The notes: generated by a model from the letters alone, not told the origin. A DNA stretch of 64,000 bases from Sphingobium sp. WTD-1 (GCF_030128825.1 NZ_CP119127.1:4639501-4703500), one strand, 5' to 3'; counted from the stretch's first letter, positions 9,644-18,734 are shown. Translations and numbers: made by a program.

Positions 9644-11086
9644 TTAAGGCTGCGCGGCATCGACTTTGGCGTTTTGAGCCGGCGTGTCAACGGTACGTGT
9701 CGAAACCGCCTGGGGCTTGCCGTCATAGTCCCAGTCGAACCACTTGCCCTCGACCCGGTCATAATTGACCATCGGGTCATAGAGGGTGCCGCTCTCCAGG
9801 CCAAGATCGTCGGCCTCGGCATGGCCCATCGCGGCCAGCAGGGTGAAGCCGGCGACATAGGCATTGCGGCGCGCGGTCACCAGTTCGACCTTGGCGTTGA
9901 GCGATTCCTGCTCGGCATTGAGGATGTCGAGGATGGTGCGGCTGCCGACCGAATTTTCCGCGCGCACGCCTTCCAGCGACAGTTCGGCGGCATCGACCGC
10001 CTTCTGGCTCGACTGGATCGTGCGCAGCGACGCCTGCAGCGCGGCATAGGCGGCGCGCGCCTGCGAGATCACGCCGCGCTCGACCTCGATCTGCCGTTCG
10101 ATCGACTGCGACTCGAGCGCCTGGCTCTGGCGCACCTGGGCGGCCGGGCGACCGCCCTGGTAGAAGGGAATGGTCAGGGTCGCACCAACGGCCGCCTGCT
10201 TGTTGGCCGCAATGTCCTTGTCCATATAGTCGGTATAGCTACCCTGGCTGAAACCGCTCAGGGTCGGCAGCGTGGCGCCCTTGGCCGCCTTCACGTCATA
10301 ACGCGCAGCCTCACGCGACTTCTGCGCGGCGAGGATATCGGGATTATCGGCCAGCGCGACGCGCACGGCACTGTCGGGATCGGCCGGCAGGCCCGGCAGA
10401 GCGGGCGGCGATTCCAGATCGACCGGCGCCTCGCCGACCATCGCGATATAATTTTCGCGGCTGGTGATCAGGTTGGATTCGGCGCGCTGCAGGTCGGACC
10501 GGGCCAGCTCCAGACGCGATTCCGACTGGGCTACGTCGGTGCGGGTGACATCGCCGACCTCGAACCGGTCGTTGGTCGCCTGGAGATTGACCTCCAGCAC
10601 CTTCACATTCGCCGCGTTGAGCGACACCAGCGCGCTGTCGCGGATCACGTCCATATAGGCGGCGACCGTCTGCGAGAACACGCTCGCCTCGGTCCCGCGC
10701 AGATTGGCCTGGCCCGATTCGACGCGCGTTTCCGCTGCCTTCACGCTGTTGCGGACGGTGCCGCCGGAATAGATGGGCACATCGATGCTGGCACTGGCAT
10801 TGGCCGAACGATGCGGCGCCAGGAAGCTGTTCGACGGGCGCACCACCAGTTCCTGGAACTGGAGCTGCGAATTGGCCGTGGGCCGCCCCGCCGCCTTCTG
10901 GATCGGGACATTCTCGTCCGTCGCCCGCTGACCGGCGCGTGCGCCGGTCAGGGTCGGATTGGTGCGATAGGCCTTGGCCAGCGCGCCCTGCAGGGTTTCG
11001 GCATGCGCCACCCCTGCCATGGAAGAGGATAGCAACAGCAAGGCTGTAGCGGCTTGGCGCCGAAGGGTCATACGCTTTGCTGTCAT
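9644..11086 (-). CDS. tolC: TolC family outer-membrane channel
   Basis: A 480-residue outer-membrane efflux protein. The signal peptide ends at AGVAHA (about residue 29). The mature part has the two-fold repeat of long coiled-coil helices and short strands of TolC, with NPTLTGARAGQRATDE near the start and DVTRTDVAQSESRLELARSDL as the first helical hairpin. The length is typical. It forms the exit duct for type I secretion or RND pumps, whose partners are not in this window. It lies 10 bp downstream of the Pcm-like gene and 45 bp before popZ, a conserved alphaproteobacterial order. Confidence 0.93.
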   Translation of the reverse strand: MTAKRMTLRRQAATALLLLSSSMAGVAHAETLQGALAKAYRTNPTLTGARAGQRATDENVPIQKAAGRPTANSQLQFQELVVRPSNSFLAPHRSANASASIDVPIYSGGTVRNSVKAAETRVESGQANLRGTEASVFSQTVAAYMDVIRDSALVSLNAANVKVLEVNLQATNDRFEVGDVTRTDVAQSESRLELARSDLQRAESNLITSRENYIAMVGEAPVDLESPPALPGLPADPDSAVRVALADNPDILAAQKSREAARYDVKAAKGATLPTLSGFSQGSYTDYMDKDIAANKQAAVGATLTIPFYQGGRPAAQVRQSQALESQSIERQIEVERGVISQARAAYAALQASLRTIQSSQKAVDAAELSLEGVRAENSVGSRTILDILNAEQESLNAKVELVTARRNAYVAGFTLLAAMGHAEADDLGLESGTLYDPMVNYDRVEGKWFDWDYDGKPQAVSTRTVDTPAQNAKVDAAQP

Positions 11087-11096
11087 CTATCCTGTC

Positions 11097-11729
11097 TCAA
11101 AAAACGAATTGCTCCGGCGCGGCGAAACCGGGAAGCACGACCATTTCCATGTCGGTAAGGCTGGCGAGACCCAGCACGCCCGCCACCGCGCGGCCGCTGC
11201 ACAGGCGAGCGACACCGCGTTCGACGACGCCTGTCACCACCCGTCCCCCATCGACTAGCTGCTGGACGAGCGCAGCGGGAACTTCCTCCACCGCGCCGTC
11301 AATGAAAAGAACATCATAGGGCGCACCGGCCGATGCGCCGGCGGCCAGCGGGCCACGCACCACGGTCACCCCGGGCACCGCGATCTCCGCGCCACCCTCG
11401 ACCTCGACCGCCGTCACCTGCGCACCCAGCTCAGCGAGCAGCGCCGCGCTGTAACCGGTCGCCGCGCCGATCAGCAGCACCTTCTCGCCGGCCTGGACAT
11501 CGGCTTCCTTGAGCAGACGGCCAGTGACCAGCGGCGGGTTCAGCGCACGGTCGCCGTCCAGCGGGATCGGGCGATCGACATAGGTCATGGCCCGACGCTC
11601 GGCGGGGACATAGTCCTCGCGCGGCACCTTGGCCATCACGGCGATCACGCGCTGATCGTCCACGGCGCTGGTGCGCAGCTGGCTCTCGACCATGGCGGTC
11701 CGCATCGAAGAAAAGTTCTGCTCGGTCAC
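11097..11729 (-). CDS. Protein-L-isoaspartate O-methyltransferase-like protein
   Basis: A 210-residue protein of the PCMT family. It has MVESQLRTSAVDDQRV near the N-terminus, VPREDYVP, and a Rossmann SAM-binding stretch VLLIGAATGYSAALLAELGA. PCMT enzymes methylate damaged isoaspartyl residues. This short sphingomonad form next to tolC may be divergent, because the usual GTGSGY loop is GAATGY. The start chosen is the GTG at 11729, preceded by GAGGA at the right spacing; the longer reading up to 11768 lacks a ribosome site. It is probably co-transcribed with tolC. Confidence 0.82.
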   Translation of the reverse strand: MTEQNFSSMRTAMVESQLRTSAVDDQRVIAVMAKVPREDYVPAERRAMTYVDRPIPLDGDRALNPPLVTGRLLKEADVQAGEKVLLIGAATGYSAALLAELGAQVTAVEVEGGAEIAVPGVTVVRGPLAAGASAGAPYDVLFIDGAVEEVPAALVQQLVDGGRVVTGVVERGVARLCSGRAVAGVLGLASLTDMEMVVLPGFAAPEQFVF

Positions 11730-11871
11730 GATAGTTCCTCGCTTGGCACAACTGTATTGGCAATGCAATACAGTGAAGGGATTACCGGACCTCTAAATCA
11801 GCATTTCCCCCGCGCCAAGCGGCTTTCCACGATGGAGAGCGAGATTCTTGGGATTGTTCCCCTTCCTGCGC

Positions 11872-11900
11872 TTGACTTTGCGATCAAAGGCGGACATTTG
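11872..11900 (+). promoter_or_regulatory. Possible promoter of tRNA-Cys
   Basis: TTGACT at about 11872, a 17-nt spacer and a weak -10 (CATTTG) end about 20 bp before the tRNA. The -35 match is good and the -10 is poor, so this is a tentative call. Confidence 0.35.
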
Positions 11901-11919
11901 CCGCCTCCACCGCACGGAA

Positions 11920-11993
11920 GGCCCGATGGCGGAGTGGTGACGCAGAGGACTGCAAATCCTTGCACGCCGGTTCGATTCCGGCTCGGGCCTCCA
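11920..11993 (+). tRNA. tRNA-Cys (anticodon GCA)
   Basis: The 74-nt sequence folds as a full cloverleaf. The acceptor stem pairs GGCCCGA with TCGGGCC and the anticodon stem is GAGGA/TCCTT. The anticodon loop CTGCAAA contains GCA, the T-arm is GCCGGTTCGATTCCGGC, and an encoded CCA closes the 3' end. It is the only tRNA in the window. No integrase or direct repeat of its 3' end is seen nearby, so there is no sign that it serves as an attachment site. Confidence 0.95.
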
Positions 11994-12040
11994 TTTTCCA
12001 GACAGATGCGATCCGTGCCGAATCCAGGCAGCAGCCTTGT

Positions 12041-12607
12041 TCAGGCTGCGCTGCGTCGCATCGCCTGTCGCCAGCGCCAATAGCCCAGCAGCGCCAGTCC
12101 GATCATTGCGGCATAGAGGCCGGCCGTCAGCCACAATCCCTTGAACGCGAACATGCCGACATAGAAAATGTCGACCGCGATCCACAGCAGCCAGCTCGCC
12201 GCATGGCGCCGCGCCGTCCAATATTGGGCGACCAGGCTGAAACTGCTCAGCGCCGAATCCATCCAGGGCAGCGCCGCATCGGTGTAATGATGGATGAACC
12301 AGCCGATCGCGCCGGCACAGAGTGCCCCCAGCGCCACCCCCTTGGCGGCCCGCATCGGCGGCAGCGGCACCACCCTTACCTCGCCCTCGTCGCGCTTGCC
12401 CCGTGCCCAGCCGACCCAGCCATATACGATGGCGATGCCGAACAGCCCCTGCAGCACCATGTCGGCATAGAGGCGCACGTCCAGGAACAGCTTGGCATAC
12501 AGGGCGCAGGCCATCAGGTTGATCGGCCAGCACAGCAAATGCCGCCGCGCCGTCAGCCAGATGCCAAGGAAGCTGATGATGACGGCAATGATCTCCAGCA
12601 CAGACAT
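12041..12607 (-). CDS. pnuT: PnuC-type vitamin permease, probable thiamine transporter (PnuT)
   Basis: A 188-residue membrane protein of the PnuC/NMN-transporter family with about seven hydrophobic segments. It opens with VLEIIAVIISFLGIWLTARR, and the family's WxxxxWxR region appears as YGWVGWARGK. Members carry nicotinamide riboside, riboflavin or thiamine. The TPP riboswitch at the head of this operon and the preceding kinase point to thiamine, hence PnuT. The ATG at 12607 overlaps the kinase stop by one base (TGATG), which fixes the start and suggests translational coupling. A longer reading upstream lies within the kinase gene and has no membrane character. Confidence 0.85.
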   Translation of the reverse strand: MSVLEIIAVIISFLGIWLTARRHLLCWPINLMACALYAKLFLDVRLYADMVLQGLFGIAIVYGWVGWARGKRDEGEVRVVPLPPMRAAKGVALGALCAGAIGWFIHHYTDAALPWMDSALSSFSLVAQYWTARRHAASWLLWIAVDIFYVGMFAFKGLWLTAGLYAAMIGLALLGYWRWRQAMRRSAA

Positions 12608-13749
12608 CAGCCGGCCACTCCCTGATGGAGCCGCGCCAGAAAGCCCTGCCCCTCGTCGGACAGGAACCAGTCGGCATGGCCGACCAGATAGGCCTGCCAG
12701 GCCAGCATCGCGCCTTCGCGATCGGCCAATATGCTGAAGAAATAGTCGATCTCGGTCAGGGCGAATTCGATATGGACCAGCGGCAGCAGGTGCAGCAGCG
12801 TATCGATCTCGGCAGGCGCCAGCGCCAGCACACTGCAATAGCCCGCCAGCAAGGCCAGCGCGCCCTCCACATCCGCCGGCTCGGCCAGCCGCCCCTGATC
12901 CAGCGTCAGCCAGGGAATCGCCGTCCGCTCGATCGCGGTGGCCAGATCATGCAGGGCGCAGCTGCGGGTCGACAGGCCGAAATCGAAGATGCTGCTCACC
13001 ACGCCTTGCGCCGACCACAGCAGGTTGGAAGGGTGCCAGTCATTATGGGTCCAGAGCGCAGGCAGCTCCGCCAGCCGCGGCGCCAGCCCCTGCCCCAGTG
13101 CCGCGAACAGCCGCCCCAGTTCCGACCGCCAGGGCATGTCCGCCAGGAAGGCCGCCACCGCGGGCCGTGCCGCGACATAGGCGTCCGCTGCGGCCAGCGG
13201 ATCAACGGCGGGCAAGATCGTGAAGCTCGACACCAGCGGATGCGCTCCGCGTGCCGGCGCATCGAAACCGGCTGCCGCCCGATGCAGTTGCGCCAGCGCG
13301 ACACCAGCCGCAAAGGCGTGATCGGGCGACAGGAAGGGCGTCCAGGACTGGCGATCGCGATAGAGATCGAGGCCCGGTGCCTGGCGATGCAGCTCATAGC
13401 TCCATTCGCCCAGCGCAATCGCGCCGGCGCCATCGGTGGCGCACAGCACATCGGGCACCGCCAGCCCGGCACCGCGCAGATGCGCCATATAGCCATGCTC
13501 CTCGGCCAGCGCCGCCGGCGTGCGCAAGCGCTGGTGATGCCGCTTCAGGAACAGCGGGCCGCGATCCGTCTCGACCAGCGCTGCCGCCGAAAAGGGGCGC
13601 GGCGAATGCCAGGCCAGCGCCGCCAGCCGGCCAGCGTCGGGAAAATGGGCCAGCACCGCCGCTGCCTCGTCCACAGTGATCGCCGGCCAGGCCGGCGCCT
13701 CCAGCGCCAGCCCCATGCCATGGACCAGATGCGGAGTGGCGGCGCTCAT
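12607..13749 (-). CDS. APH-family small-molecule kinase, probable thiamine kinase
   Basis: A 380-residue protein of the aminoglycoside-phosphotransferase/choline-kinase fold. The catalytic loop is WTHNDWHPSNLLW (Asp as base) and the metal-binding motif is IFDFGLS. The N-lobe has GPLFLKRHHQR with the ATP-binding Lys. Relatives include thiamine kinase ThiK, homoserine kinase and antibiotic kinases. It sits 2 bp after the TonB receptor and overlaps pnuT in a TPP-riboswitch operon. Phosphorylation of imported thiamine, trapping it in the cell, is therefore the best inference; the substrate is not proven by sequence. Confidence 0.75.
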   Translation of the reverse strand: MSAATPHLVHGMGLALEAPAWPAITVDEAAAVLAHFPDAGRLAALAWHSPRPFSAAALVETDRGPLFLKRHHQRLRTPAALAEEHGYMAHLRGAGLAVPDVLCATDGAGAIALGEWSYELHRQAPGLDLYRDRQSWTPFLSPDHAFAAGVALAQLHRAAAGFDAPARGAHPLVSSFTILPAVDPLAAADAYVAARPAVAAFLADMPWRSELGRLFAALGQGLAPRLAELPALWTHNDWHPSNLLWSAQGVVSSIFDFGLSTRSCALHDLATAIERTAIPWLTLDQGRLAEPADVEGALALLAGYCSVLALAPAEIDTLLHLLPLVHIEFALTEIDYFFSILADREGAMLAWQAYLVGHADWFLSDEGQGFLARLHQGVAG

Positions 13750-13751
13750 CG

Positions 13752-16046
13752 TCAGAAGGCGCGCGACAGCGTCGCCACCACGGCGCGCCCGCTGCCGACA
13801 TAATAGGTCGGCGCCGAACCGGCGATCAGCGTGCCGTTGCGCCCGACCGTATCCTGCGCGTTGGTGCTGATCGAATAGACGCCCGACAGGACACGCGGAT
13901 TGGTGACGTTGATCGCGTTGATGCGCAGATCCATCACCTGCGCATCGATCAGCCCGGCCAGATGGACGCCCACCGACAGGTCCAGCGTGGCATAGCCCTT
14001 GATGCTCTCGTCATTCATGAAGGTCGCATATTGGCGGCCGACATATTTGAGCGCGCTGCTGCCGAACAGCCGGCCATCATCATAGGTGCTGCCCAGCGCG
14101 AACTGGAAGCTGGGGGCCGATACCGCCCGCTTGCCCCTGGTCGGCAGATAATCGCCGTTGATCGCCAGATCGTCGTTCAGGCGCGTGTGCAGATATTCGG
14201 CCGAAGCATAGATGCTCATCCCCTTGGCCGGGCGATAGTCGATCTCGCCATCCAGGCCATAGCTGCTCTGGCTGCCGGCGTTGATGGTCGAATTGACCAG
14301 CGCGCCGCCGCTGTCGATCACCGTCGCCACCTGGCGGTTGCGGAAATGATAATGGAAACCGGTCAGCGAGAAGGACAGGCTGGGGCCGATATAGCGATAG
14401 CCCAGCTCCTGCGAGATCGAATATTCATTCTTCAGGCCGTCGGTGCCCTGGCTCACCAGTTCGCCGCCATAATAGCTGTTGTAGAGCGCAAACTCGTTGG
14501 GCGTGCGGAAATTGGTGGTGATGTTGGCGAACAGCTGCTGCCGGTCGTCCAGCTGATAATGGATCGCCGCCCGCGGCAGCGCGGCAAAGCTGTCGATCCG
14601 CACCGTCGATTGCGGGCCGGGCAGATAATTGCGGCCGTTGCGCAGCAGGTTGACGCCCTTGAAACCGATGTCGATGCCCAGCTTGGGCGTCACCGCAATG
14701 CTGTCGGACAGGAAGAAGCCCTTGGTGACCGTCTCCGTGCGCTGATTTTCATAAGCCAGCAGCCGCCCGTCGGCGGTGCGGATCGCCTTGTCCTGATAGC
14801 CCCACGGGTCCACCGGCCGGCCATCGGCATCGATCGACGTATAGGATTGCGTCACCCGGTCTGTGCCATAGTCGAACCACAGGCCAGCCACGATCCGATG
14901 CGCGCCGGCCTGCAGAGTCAGCTTGCTGACGTCGCCGACGCGGAACTGCTTGCCGGTCCAGTTGCCCAGCACCGTGGCGACGCCATCGACCGCACCGGGC
15001 AGGTCGATCGGCTGGGTCAGTTCCTCGGTGCCCAGATAATTGCCGGTGGTGGCGAGCTGCGTGCCATAGGGCGAATTGCCATGCCCCATCTGCAGATAGG
15101 CGCTGCTGTCGAAGCTCAGCGTGTCACTCAGCTTCAGGTGGACGGGCGCCGCGACATAGAAATTGCGGAACGGCGCGCGATAGAGGCGCCAGTAGTTGGT
15201 ATTCCCCTCGCTATAGGCCTCGTCGAAATTATAGCCCCGGCCAGAGGCTTCCCAGTCCGTCTTGCTGGGGCTGGGATAGGTCGATGTCTTGGCGTCGTTG
15301 AAGGAAAAGGCGATGCTCGCCCGGTTGCCCTCGCCCCATTCGTTCAGCAGCTTGGCATCGATATGCTGGCGCTGGTCATGTCCCGCCCCGCGCCAGTTGT
15401 CGGCACGGTTGTTGGAATAGGAAATGAAAGCCTTCAGCCCGGTCGACCCGATCCGTCCCGTGTCGATCCGCGCAAAGACGCGCCGTTCGTCATAGGAACC
15501 GACCGACAGGTTGACGAGGCCGCCCGCCTCGGCCCTGGGATCATCCAGCGTCAGCGACAACAGGCCACCGGCCGCCGCCACCACCGGCGAGTCAATGTCT
15601 GCCGCGCCCTGCGCCAGCATCACCTGCCGCACATTCTCCGCATCGGCGAATTGCGAGGGATAGGCATAATAATAGCCGATGTCGTTCTGCGGCGCGCCTT
15701 CCATCAGCACGCCGATCTGGTCCTGGCCCAGGCCGCGCAGCGTCAGGCTGGACGATGCCGACAGGCCATAGGGGTCGCTGGACGAGACATTGGCGCCGGG
15801 CAGCAGGTTGACCAGCTGGAACGCATTGAGCGTCGGCGCCTGCTTGATGATGAAGTCGGTGGAGATCGCGCTGACCGCCTTGGGCGCGCTCTGGTCGGGC
15901 AACAGGCCTTCGGGGTCGGGATGGCCGACGACCTGGATATTGGTCGACTGGTCCAGCTCATCCTCCGCCATCGCGGGCGATGCGATCATCAACAGGGCCA
16001 GCGTCAGGCAGGCGCTTCCAACATGGGGCAATCGGGCAGTCTTCAT
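13752..16046 (-). CDS. TonB-dependent receptor, probable thiamine uptake
   Basis: A 764-residue outer-membrane receptor. It has a signal peptide ending near IASPAMA, a plug domain (residues ~40-165, with NAFQLVNLLPGANVSS and SLTLRGLGQDQIGV), and a 22-strand barrel ending in a C-terminal Phe (LSRAF). The mRNA leader contains a TPP riboswitch and the next two genes are a kinase and a PnuC-type permease, so the substrate is most likely thiamine or a thiamine phosphate. This fits known riboswitch-controlled TonB receptors for thiamine; uptake itself is inferred. Confidence 0.9.
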   Translation of the reverse strand: MKTARLPHVGSACLTLALLMIASPAMAEDELDQSTNIQVVGHPDPEGLLPDQSAPKAVSAISTDFIIKQAPTLNAFQLVNLLPGANVSSSDPYGLSASSSLTLRGLGQDQIGVLMEGAPQNDIGYYYAYPSQFADAENVRQVMLAQGAADIDSPVVAAAGGLLSLTLDDPRAEAGGLVNLSVGSYDERRVFARIDTGRIGSTGLKAFISYSNNRADNWRGAGHDQRQHIDAKLLNEWGEGNRASIAFSFNDAKTSTYPSPSKTDWEASGRGYNFDEAYSEGNTNYWRLYRAPFRNFYVAAPVHLKLSDTLSFDSSAYLQMGHGNSPYGTQLATTGNYLGTEELTQPIDLPGAVDGVATVLGNWTGKQFRVGDVSKLTLQAGAHRIVAGLWFDYGTDRVTQSYTSIDADGRPVDPWGYQDKAIRTADGRLLAYENQRTETVTKGFFLSDSIAVTPKLGIDIGFKGVNLLRNGRNYLPGPQSTVRIDSFAALPRAAIHYQLDDRQQLFANITTNFRTPNEFALYNSYYGGELVSQGTDGLKNEYSISQELGYRYIGPSLSFSLTGFHYHFRNRQVATVIDSGGALVNSTINAGSQSSYGLDGEIDYRPAKGMSIYASAEYLHTRLNDDLAINGDYLPTRGKRAVSAPSFQFALGSTYDDGRLFGSSALKYVGRQYATFMNDESIKGYATLDLSVGVHLAGLIDAQVMDLRINAINVTNPRVLSGVYSISTNAQDTVGRNGTLIAGSAPTYYVGSGRAVVATLSRAF

Positions 16047-16092
16047 CTCACGTCCACTCCACAGGAGGGACGACGGACCTGCCGCCTTGCCC

Positions 16093-16175
16093 TCCCTACG
16101 CCGGTATCAGCCGGATCAGGTTCAGCGGGTCGTGGTCTGCTGACCACCTCTCAGCCGCGCATGAGCGGCCCCCCG
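16093..16175 (-). promoter_or_regulatory. TPP riboswitch (THI element)
   Basis: Read on the minus strand, this leader has all the hallmark TPP-aptamer elements in order: the GGGG-start P1/P2 side, the pyrimidine-sensor CUGAGA, a variable P3 stem, the ACCCG..GAACCUGAUC core with the pyrophosphate-sensor helix, and the closing GCGUAGGGA. It ends about 46 nt before the TonB receptor start. Thiamine pyrophosphate binding normally shuts off expression, so the three-gene operon should be on when thiamine is scarce. Confidence 0.95.
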
Positions 16176-16262
16176 GGGATGGCCGCCCCTTAGGCGTTTC
16201 GACGCGAAGTGGAAAGCCCTCTCTATCGGCTCTCGACTTATCGAAGCCCGCCCGGCTAAGAC

Positions 16263-16943
16263 ATGGCCATGATGAAGCTGTTCATTGGCAACAAGGCCTA
16301 TTCGAGCTGGTCACTGCGCGGCTGGCTGGCATGCAAGCTGTCCGGCCTTCCGTTCGAGGAAGTGGTGGTCCCCCTCTATGACGAGGAATGGGAAAAGCGT
16401 CGCGAGGGCGATGAGTTCGCCCCCTCCTCCGGCAAGGTGCCGATCCTGTGGGATGGCGACGACATCGTCGTGTGGGACAGCCTGGCCATCGTCGAATATC
16501 TCAATGAAAAGGCCGGGGGCGACCAGTTCTGGCCGACCGATCCAGGCGCTCGCGCCATGGCTCGCTCGATGGCAGCCGAAATGCACAGCAGCTTCGCCGC
16601 GCTCCGCCGCGAGCACAGCATGAACATCCGCCAGATCTATGATCCGGTCCCGCCGTCGGAAGCCGTCGCCCACGACATCAGCCGGATCATGCAGCTCTGG
16701 GCCCAGGCCCGCGCCCGTTATGGTGGCGAGGGCGATTTACTTTTCGGCGAGTTCGGCGCCGTCGACCTGATGTTCGCGCCGGTCGTTACCCGCTTCATCA
16801 CCTATCAGCTGCCGGTCGCCCGCTTTGCCGAAGCCTATATGCGCGCGATCATCGCCCATCCCTGGATGCAGGAATGGATCGGCGAGGCGCAGGCCGAGGA
16901 ATGGGTGATCGACAAGTTCGAAGTCCCGCCACAGACGGCCTGA
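16263..16943 (+). CDS. Glutathione S-transferase family protein
   Basis: A 226-residue GST-like protein. The N-terminal thioredoxin-fold domain has LFIGNKAYSSWSLRGWLA with Ser/Tyr candidates for activating glutathione, the cis-Pro motif SGKVPIL, and the glutathione gamma-glutamyl-binding VWDSLAIVEYLNE. The C-terminal helical domain contains the N-capping GAVDLMFAPV. The length is standard. It is followed after 4 bp by a membrane-anchored unknown, probably in one transcript. Family membership is certain; the substrate is unknown. Confidence 0.9.
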   Translation: MAMMKLFIGNKAYSSWSLRGWLACKLSGLPFEEVVVPLYDEEWEKRREGDEFAPSSGKVPILWDGDDIVVWDSLAIVEYLNEKAGGDQFWPTDPGARAMARSMAAEMHSSFAALRREHSMNIRQIYDPVPPSEAVAHDISRIMQLWAQARARYGGEGDLLFGEFGAVDLMFAPVVTRFITYQLPVARFAEAYMRAIIAHPWMQEWIGEAQAEEWVIDKFEVPPQTA

Positions 16944-16947
16944 TCCG

Positions 16948-17586
16948 ATGAGCGACAGCCCCGAGGCCAAGCAGGAGACCCGCAAGGAGGAAGCCGCCCG
17001 TATCCGCCGACGCTGGATCACGCTTGGTGAGTTGCTGGCGGTGGCCGCCGTGCTGATCTCCGCCCTCACCCTCTATCTCAACTGGGCCGACAAGAAGGAC
17101 GAGCGCGCCAGCAAGGCCGCCGAAAGCAGCAAGGCCTCCGCCCGCGCCGCCCGGCTGGTGCTGAACGCCGCAGCCGATGGCGACAGCCGGCTGACGCTCA
17201 AGCCCGCCGATCCCGATCAGCTGGTGCAGAGCCAGACCATCCATTTCCCCAGGGCGCTCGGCATCGCCCCGGTCGACACCACCGGCGAACCGCGGATCGA
17301 GGCCGGCTGGTTCGAGGATGCCCTGAAAAAGGCGCGCAACGCCGCCAAGCTGCCCGACGACAGCATCGGCGACGAGAAACTGCCGGTGACCATCGTCACC
17401 CAGTTCGTCGTCAATGGCGACACGCACAGCGATTCCACCGTCTACGACATCGGCTATGGCATCGCCGGCAAATGGCTGTCCGGCCACAAGCTGACCCTGC
17501 GCGGCCTGTCCCTGGTCAGCCACGCCCAGGGCGCCGACGCCCAGGCAAAGATCGACGCCCGCTGGGCCCGCCAGACAAAAGGCTAG
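16948..17586 (+). CDS. Membrane-anchored protein of unknown function
   Basis: A 212-residue protein not recognised. A basic, Arg/Lys/Glu-rich start (KQETRKEEAARIRRRW) is followed by one hydrophobic helix at about residues 31-50 (LGELLAVAAVLISALTLYLN). Next come an Ala/Lys-rich linker and a mixed alpha/beta soluble domain of about 140 residues, probably periplasmic by the positive-inside rule. It lies 4 bp after the GST gene with no promoter between them. A perfect hairpin, not an obvious T-rich terminator, follows at 17633. Confidence 0.7.
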   Translation: MSDSPEAKQETRKEEAARIRRRWITLGELLAVAAVLISALTLYLNWADKKDERASKAAESSKASARAARLVLNAAADGDSRLTLKPADPDQLVQSQTIHFPRALGIAPVDTTGEPRIEAGWFEDALKKARNAAKLPDDSIGDEKLPVTIVTQFVVNGDTHSDSTVYDIGYGIAGKWLSGHKLTLRGLSLVSHAQGADAQAKIDARWARQTKG

Positions 17587-17632
17587 GGCTGCACGGCCAA
17601 GTTCGGACAGGCCGCAAGCTGACGTCTCAGTT

Positions 17633-17656
17633 CCTCCCCAAGCTTGCTTGGGGAGG
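17633..17656. repeat. Intergenic palindromic hairpin
   Basis: A perfect 10-bp inverted repeat (cctccccaag / cttggggagg) with a 4-nt loop lies between the convergent unknown gene and ndk. It has no following T run. It resembles the short dispersed palindromes common between sphingomonad genes. It might mark the mRNA end. Confidence 0.6.
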
Positions 17657-17694
17657 ATTACGGACAGTCGCCTACCACCGATCATCCCCAGCAA

Positions 17695-17729
17695 CAAAAA
17701 ACCCGGCCGCTCCTTGGGGGAGCGCCGGG
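17695..17729 (-). terminator. Rho-independent terminator of ndk
   Basis: On the minus strand an 11-12 bp GC-rich stem (CCCGGCGCTCC / GGAGCGGCCGGG, with one bulge) is followed at once by six Ts. It lies about 30 bp after the ndk stop. Confidence 0.85.
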
Positions 17730-17760
17730 CCTTTTGCTCGTCCGGGGACGGGTGTCGGGT

Positions 17761-18183
17761 TTAGCCGACGATTTCTTCGGGCTTGAAGAAATAGGCGATC
17801 TCGATCGCGGCATTTTCTTCGCTGTCCGAACCATGGACCGAATTGGCTTCGATCGATTCGGCCAGTTCCTTGCGGATGGTGCCGGCGTCGGCATTGGCCG
17901 GATTGGTGGCGCCCATGATGTCGCGGTTGCGGGTCACGGCGTTTTCGCCTTCCAGAACCTGGACGACGACCGGGCCCGAGATCATGAAGGCGACCAGGTC
18001 AGCAAAGAAGGGGCGTTCCTTGTGAACGGCATAGAAGCCTTCAGCCTGTTCGCGGCTCATGCGGATGCGCTTGGAAGCGACGACGCGCAGGCCGGCTTCT
18101 TCCAGCATCTTGGTGACGGCGCCGGTCAGGTTGCGACGGGTTGCGTCGGGCTTGATGATCGAAAAAGTGCGCGTGACGGCCAT
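17761..18183 (-). CDS. ndk: Nucleoside diphosphate kinase
   Basis: A 140-residue NDP kinase that transfers the gamma-phosphate from ATP to nucleoside diphosphates through a phospho-His. [13 protein letters not shown] is the N-terminal signature. The active-site His lies in [11 protein letters not shown], followed by IAYFF, which matches the family C-terminus. The ATG at 18183 gives the standard family length; upstream in-frame codons belong to the leader. An intrinsic terminator follows directly. Confidence 0.98.
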   Translation of the reverse strand: MAVTRTFSIIKPDATRRNLTGAVTKMLEEAGLRVVASKRIRMSREQAEGFYAVHKERPFFADLVAFMISGPVVVQVLEGENAVTRNRDIMGATNPANADAGTIRKELAESIEANSVHGSDSEENAAIEIAYFFKPEEIVG

Positions 18184-18296
18184 GGCCCTCATAACTCCGG
18201 ATTGTTGGAATAAAGTTGCGCGCCCTTTAGACCGGGGCGAATGACTTCGCAAGAGGGGGGCAAGGGGCCTTCGTATCAGCCCCTATTTCCCGGCGT

Positions 18297-18734
18297 TCAG
18301 GGCCCCTGCACCCATTTGCGGCCTTCCTGCCGCCAGAAGCGCGGGGTCACGCCCTCGCGCTTGCTAAGCGCGCGCCAACTGGCCCGCGCCCCGTCGATCG
18401 TGTCCGCGTCGAAGAAATAGAAGGCGCGATCGAAGCCCAGCGCCTCCTCGCGCCACACCCCATCCGCCAGCGCGATATGCCTGGCGCCATTGGCCGCATC
18501 GCAGCTCTGCGCCAGCAGCACCGGCTGGGCGGCGTCCACCCCGTCGCCTGCCAGGCCGTTGGCCAGGAAGCTTTCGGGTGGCCCCGCCCATAGCCCCGCC
18601 GATATGCGGGCCAGCCGTTCCGGCTCGTCGGCCACCACCAGCAGCCGCGCGCCCATGTCCAGGATGCGCGCCGCGATCGCAGGCAGCACCCCTTCCACGG
18701 GATCCCGGCTCAGCTGGTAGAAGTCGACCTGCAC
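18297..18734 (-). CDS. holC: DNA polymerase III subunit chi
   Basis: A 145-residue chi subunit of the polymerase III clamp loader, which links the replisome to SSB. VQVDFYQLSRDPVEGVLPAIAARIL at the start and the late FYFFDADTI and WRALSKREGV match HolC. The start chosen is GTG at 18734, 5 bp after the pepA stop. Longer readings run inside pepA. The pepA-holC order is conserved in many proteobacteria. Confidence 0.9.
   Translation of the reverse strand: MQVDFYQLSRDPVEGVLPAIAARILDMGARLLVVADEPERLARISAGLWAGPPESFLANGLAGDGVDAAQPVLLAQSCDAANGARHIALADGVWREEALGFDRAFYFFDADTIDGARASWRALSKREGVTPRFWRQEGRKWVQGP

Noticed and set aside
11920..11993. tRNA-Cys as a phage or island attachment site
   Set aside because: No integrase, no repeated 3' tRNA end and no mobile genes follow it. 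The neighbours are core metabolic genes.
12608..12838. N-terminal extension of the PnuC-type permease
   Set aside because: These 77 codons lie inside the kinase gene in another frame and have no membrane character. The coupled ATG at 12607 fits the family length.
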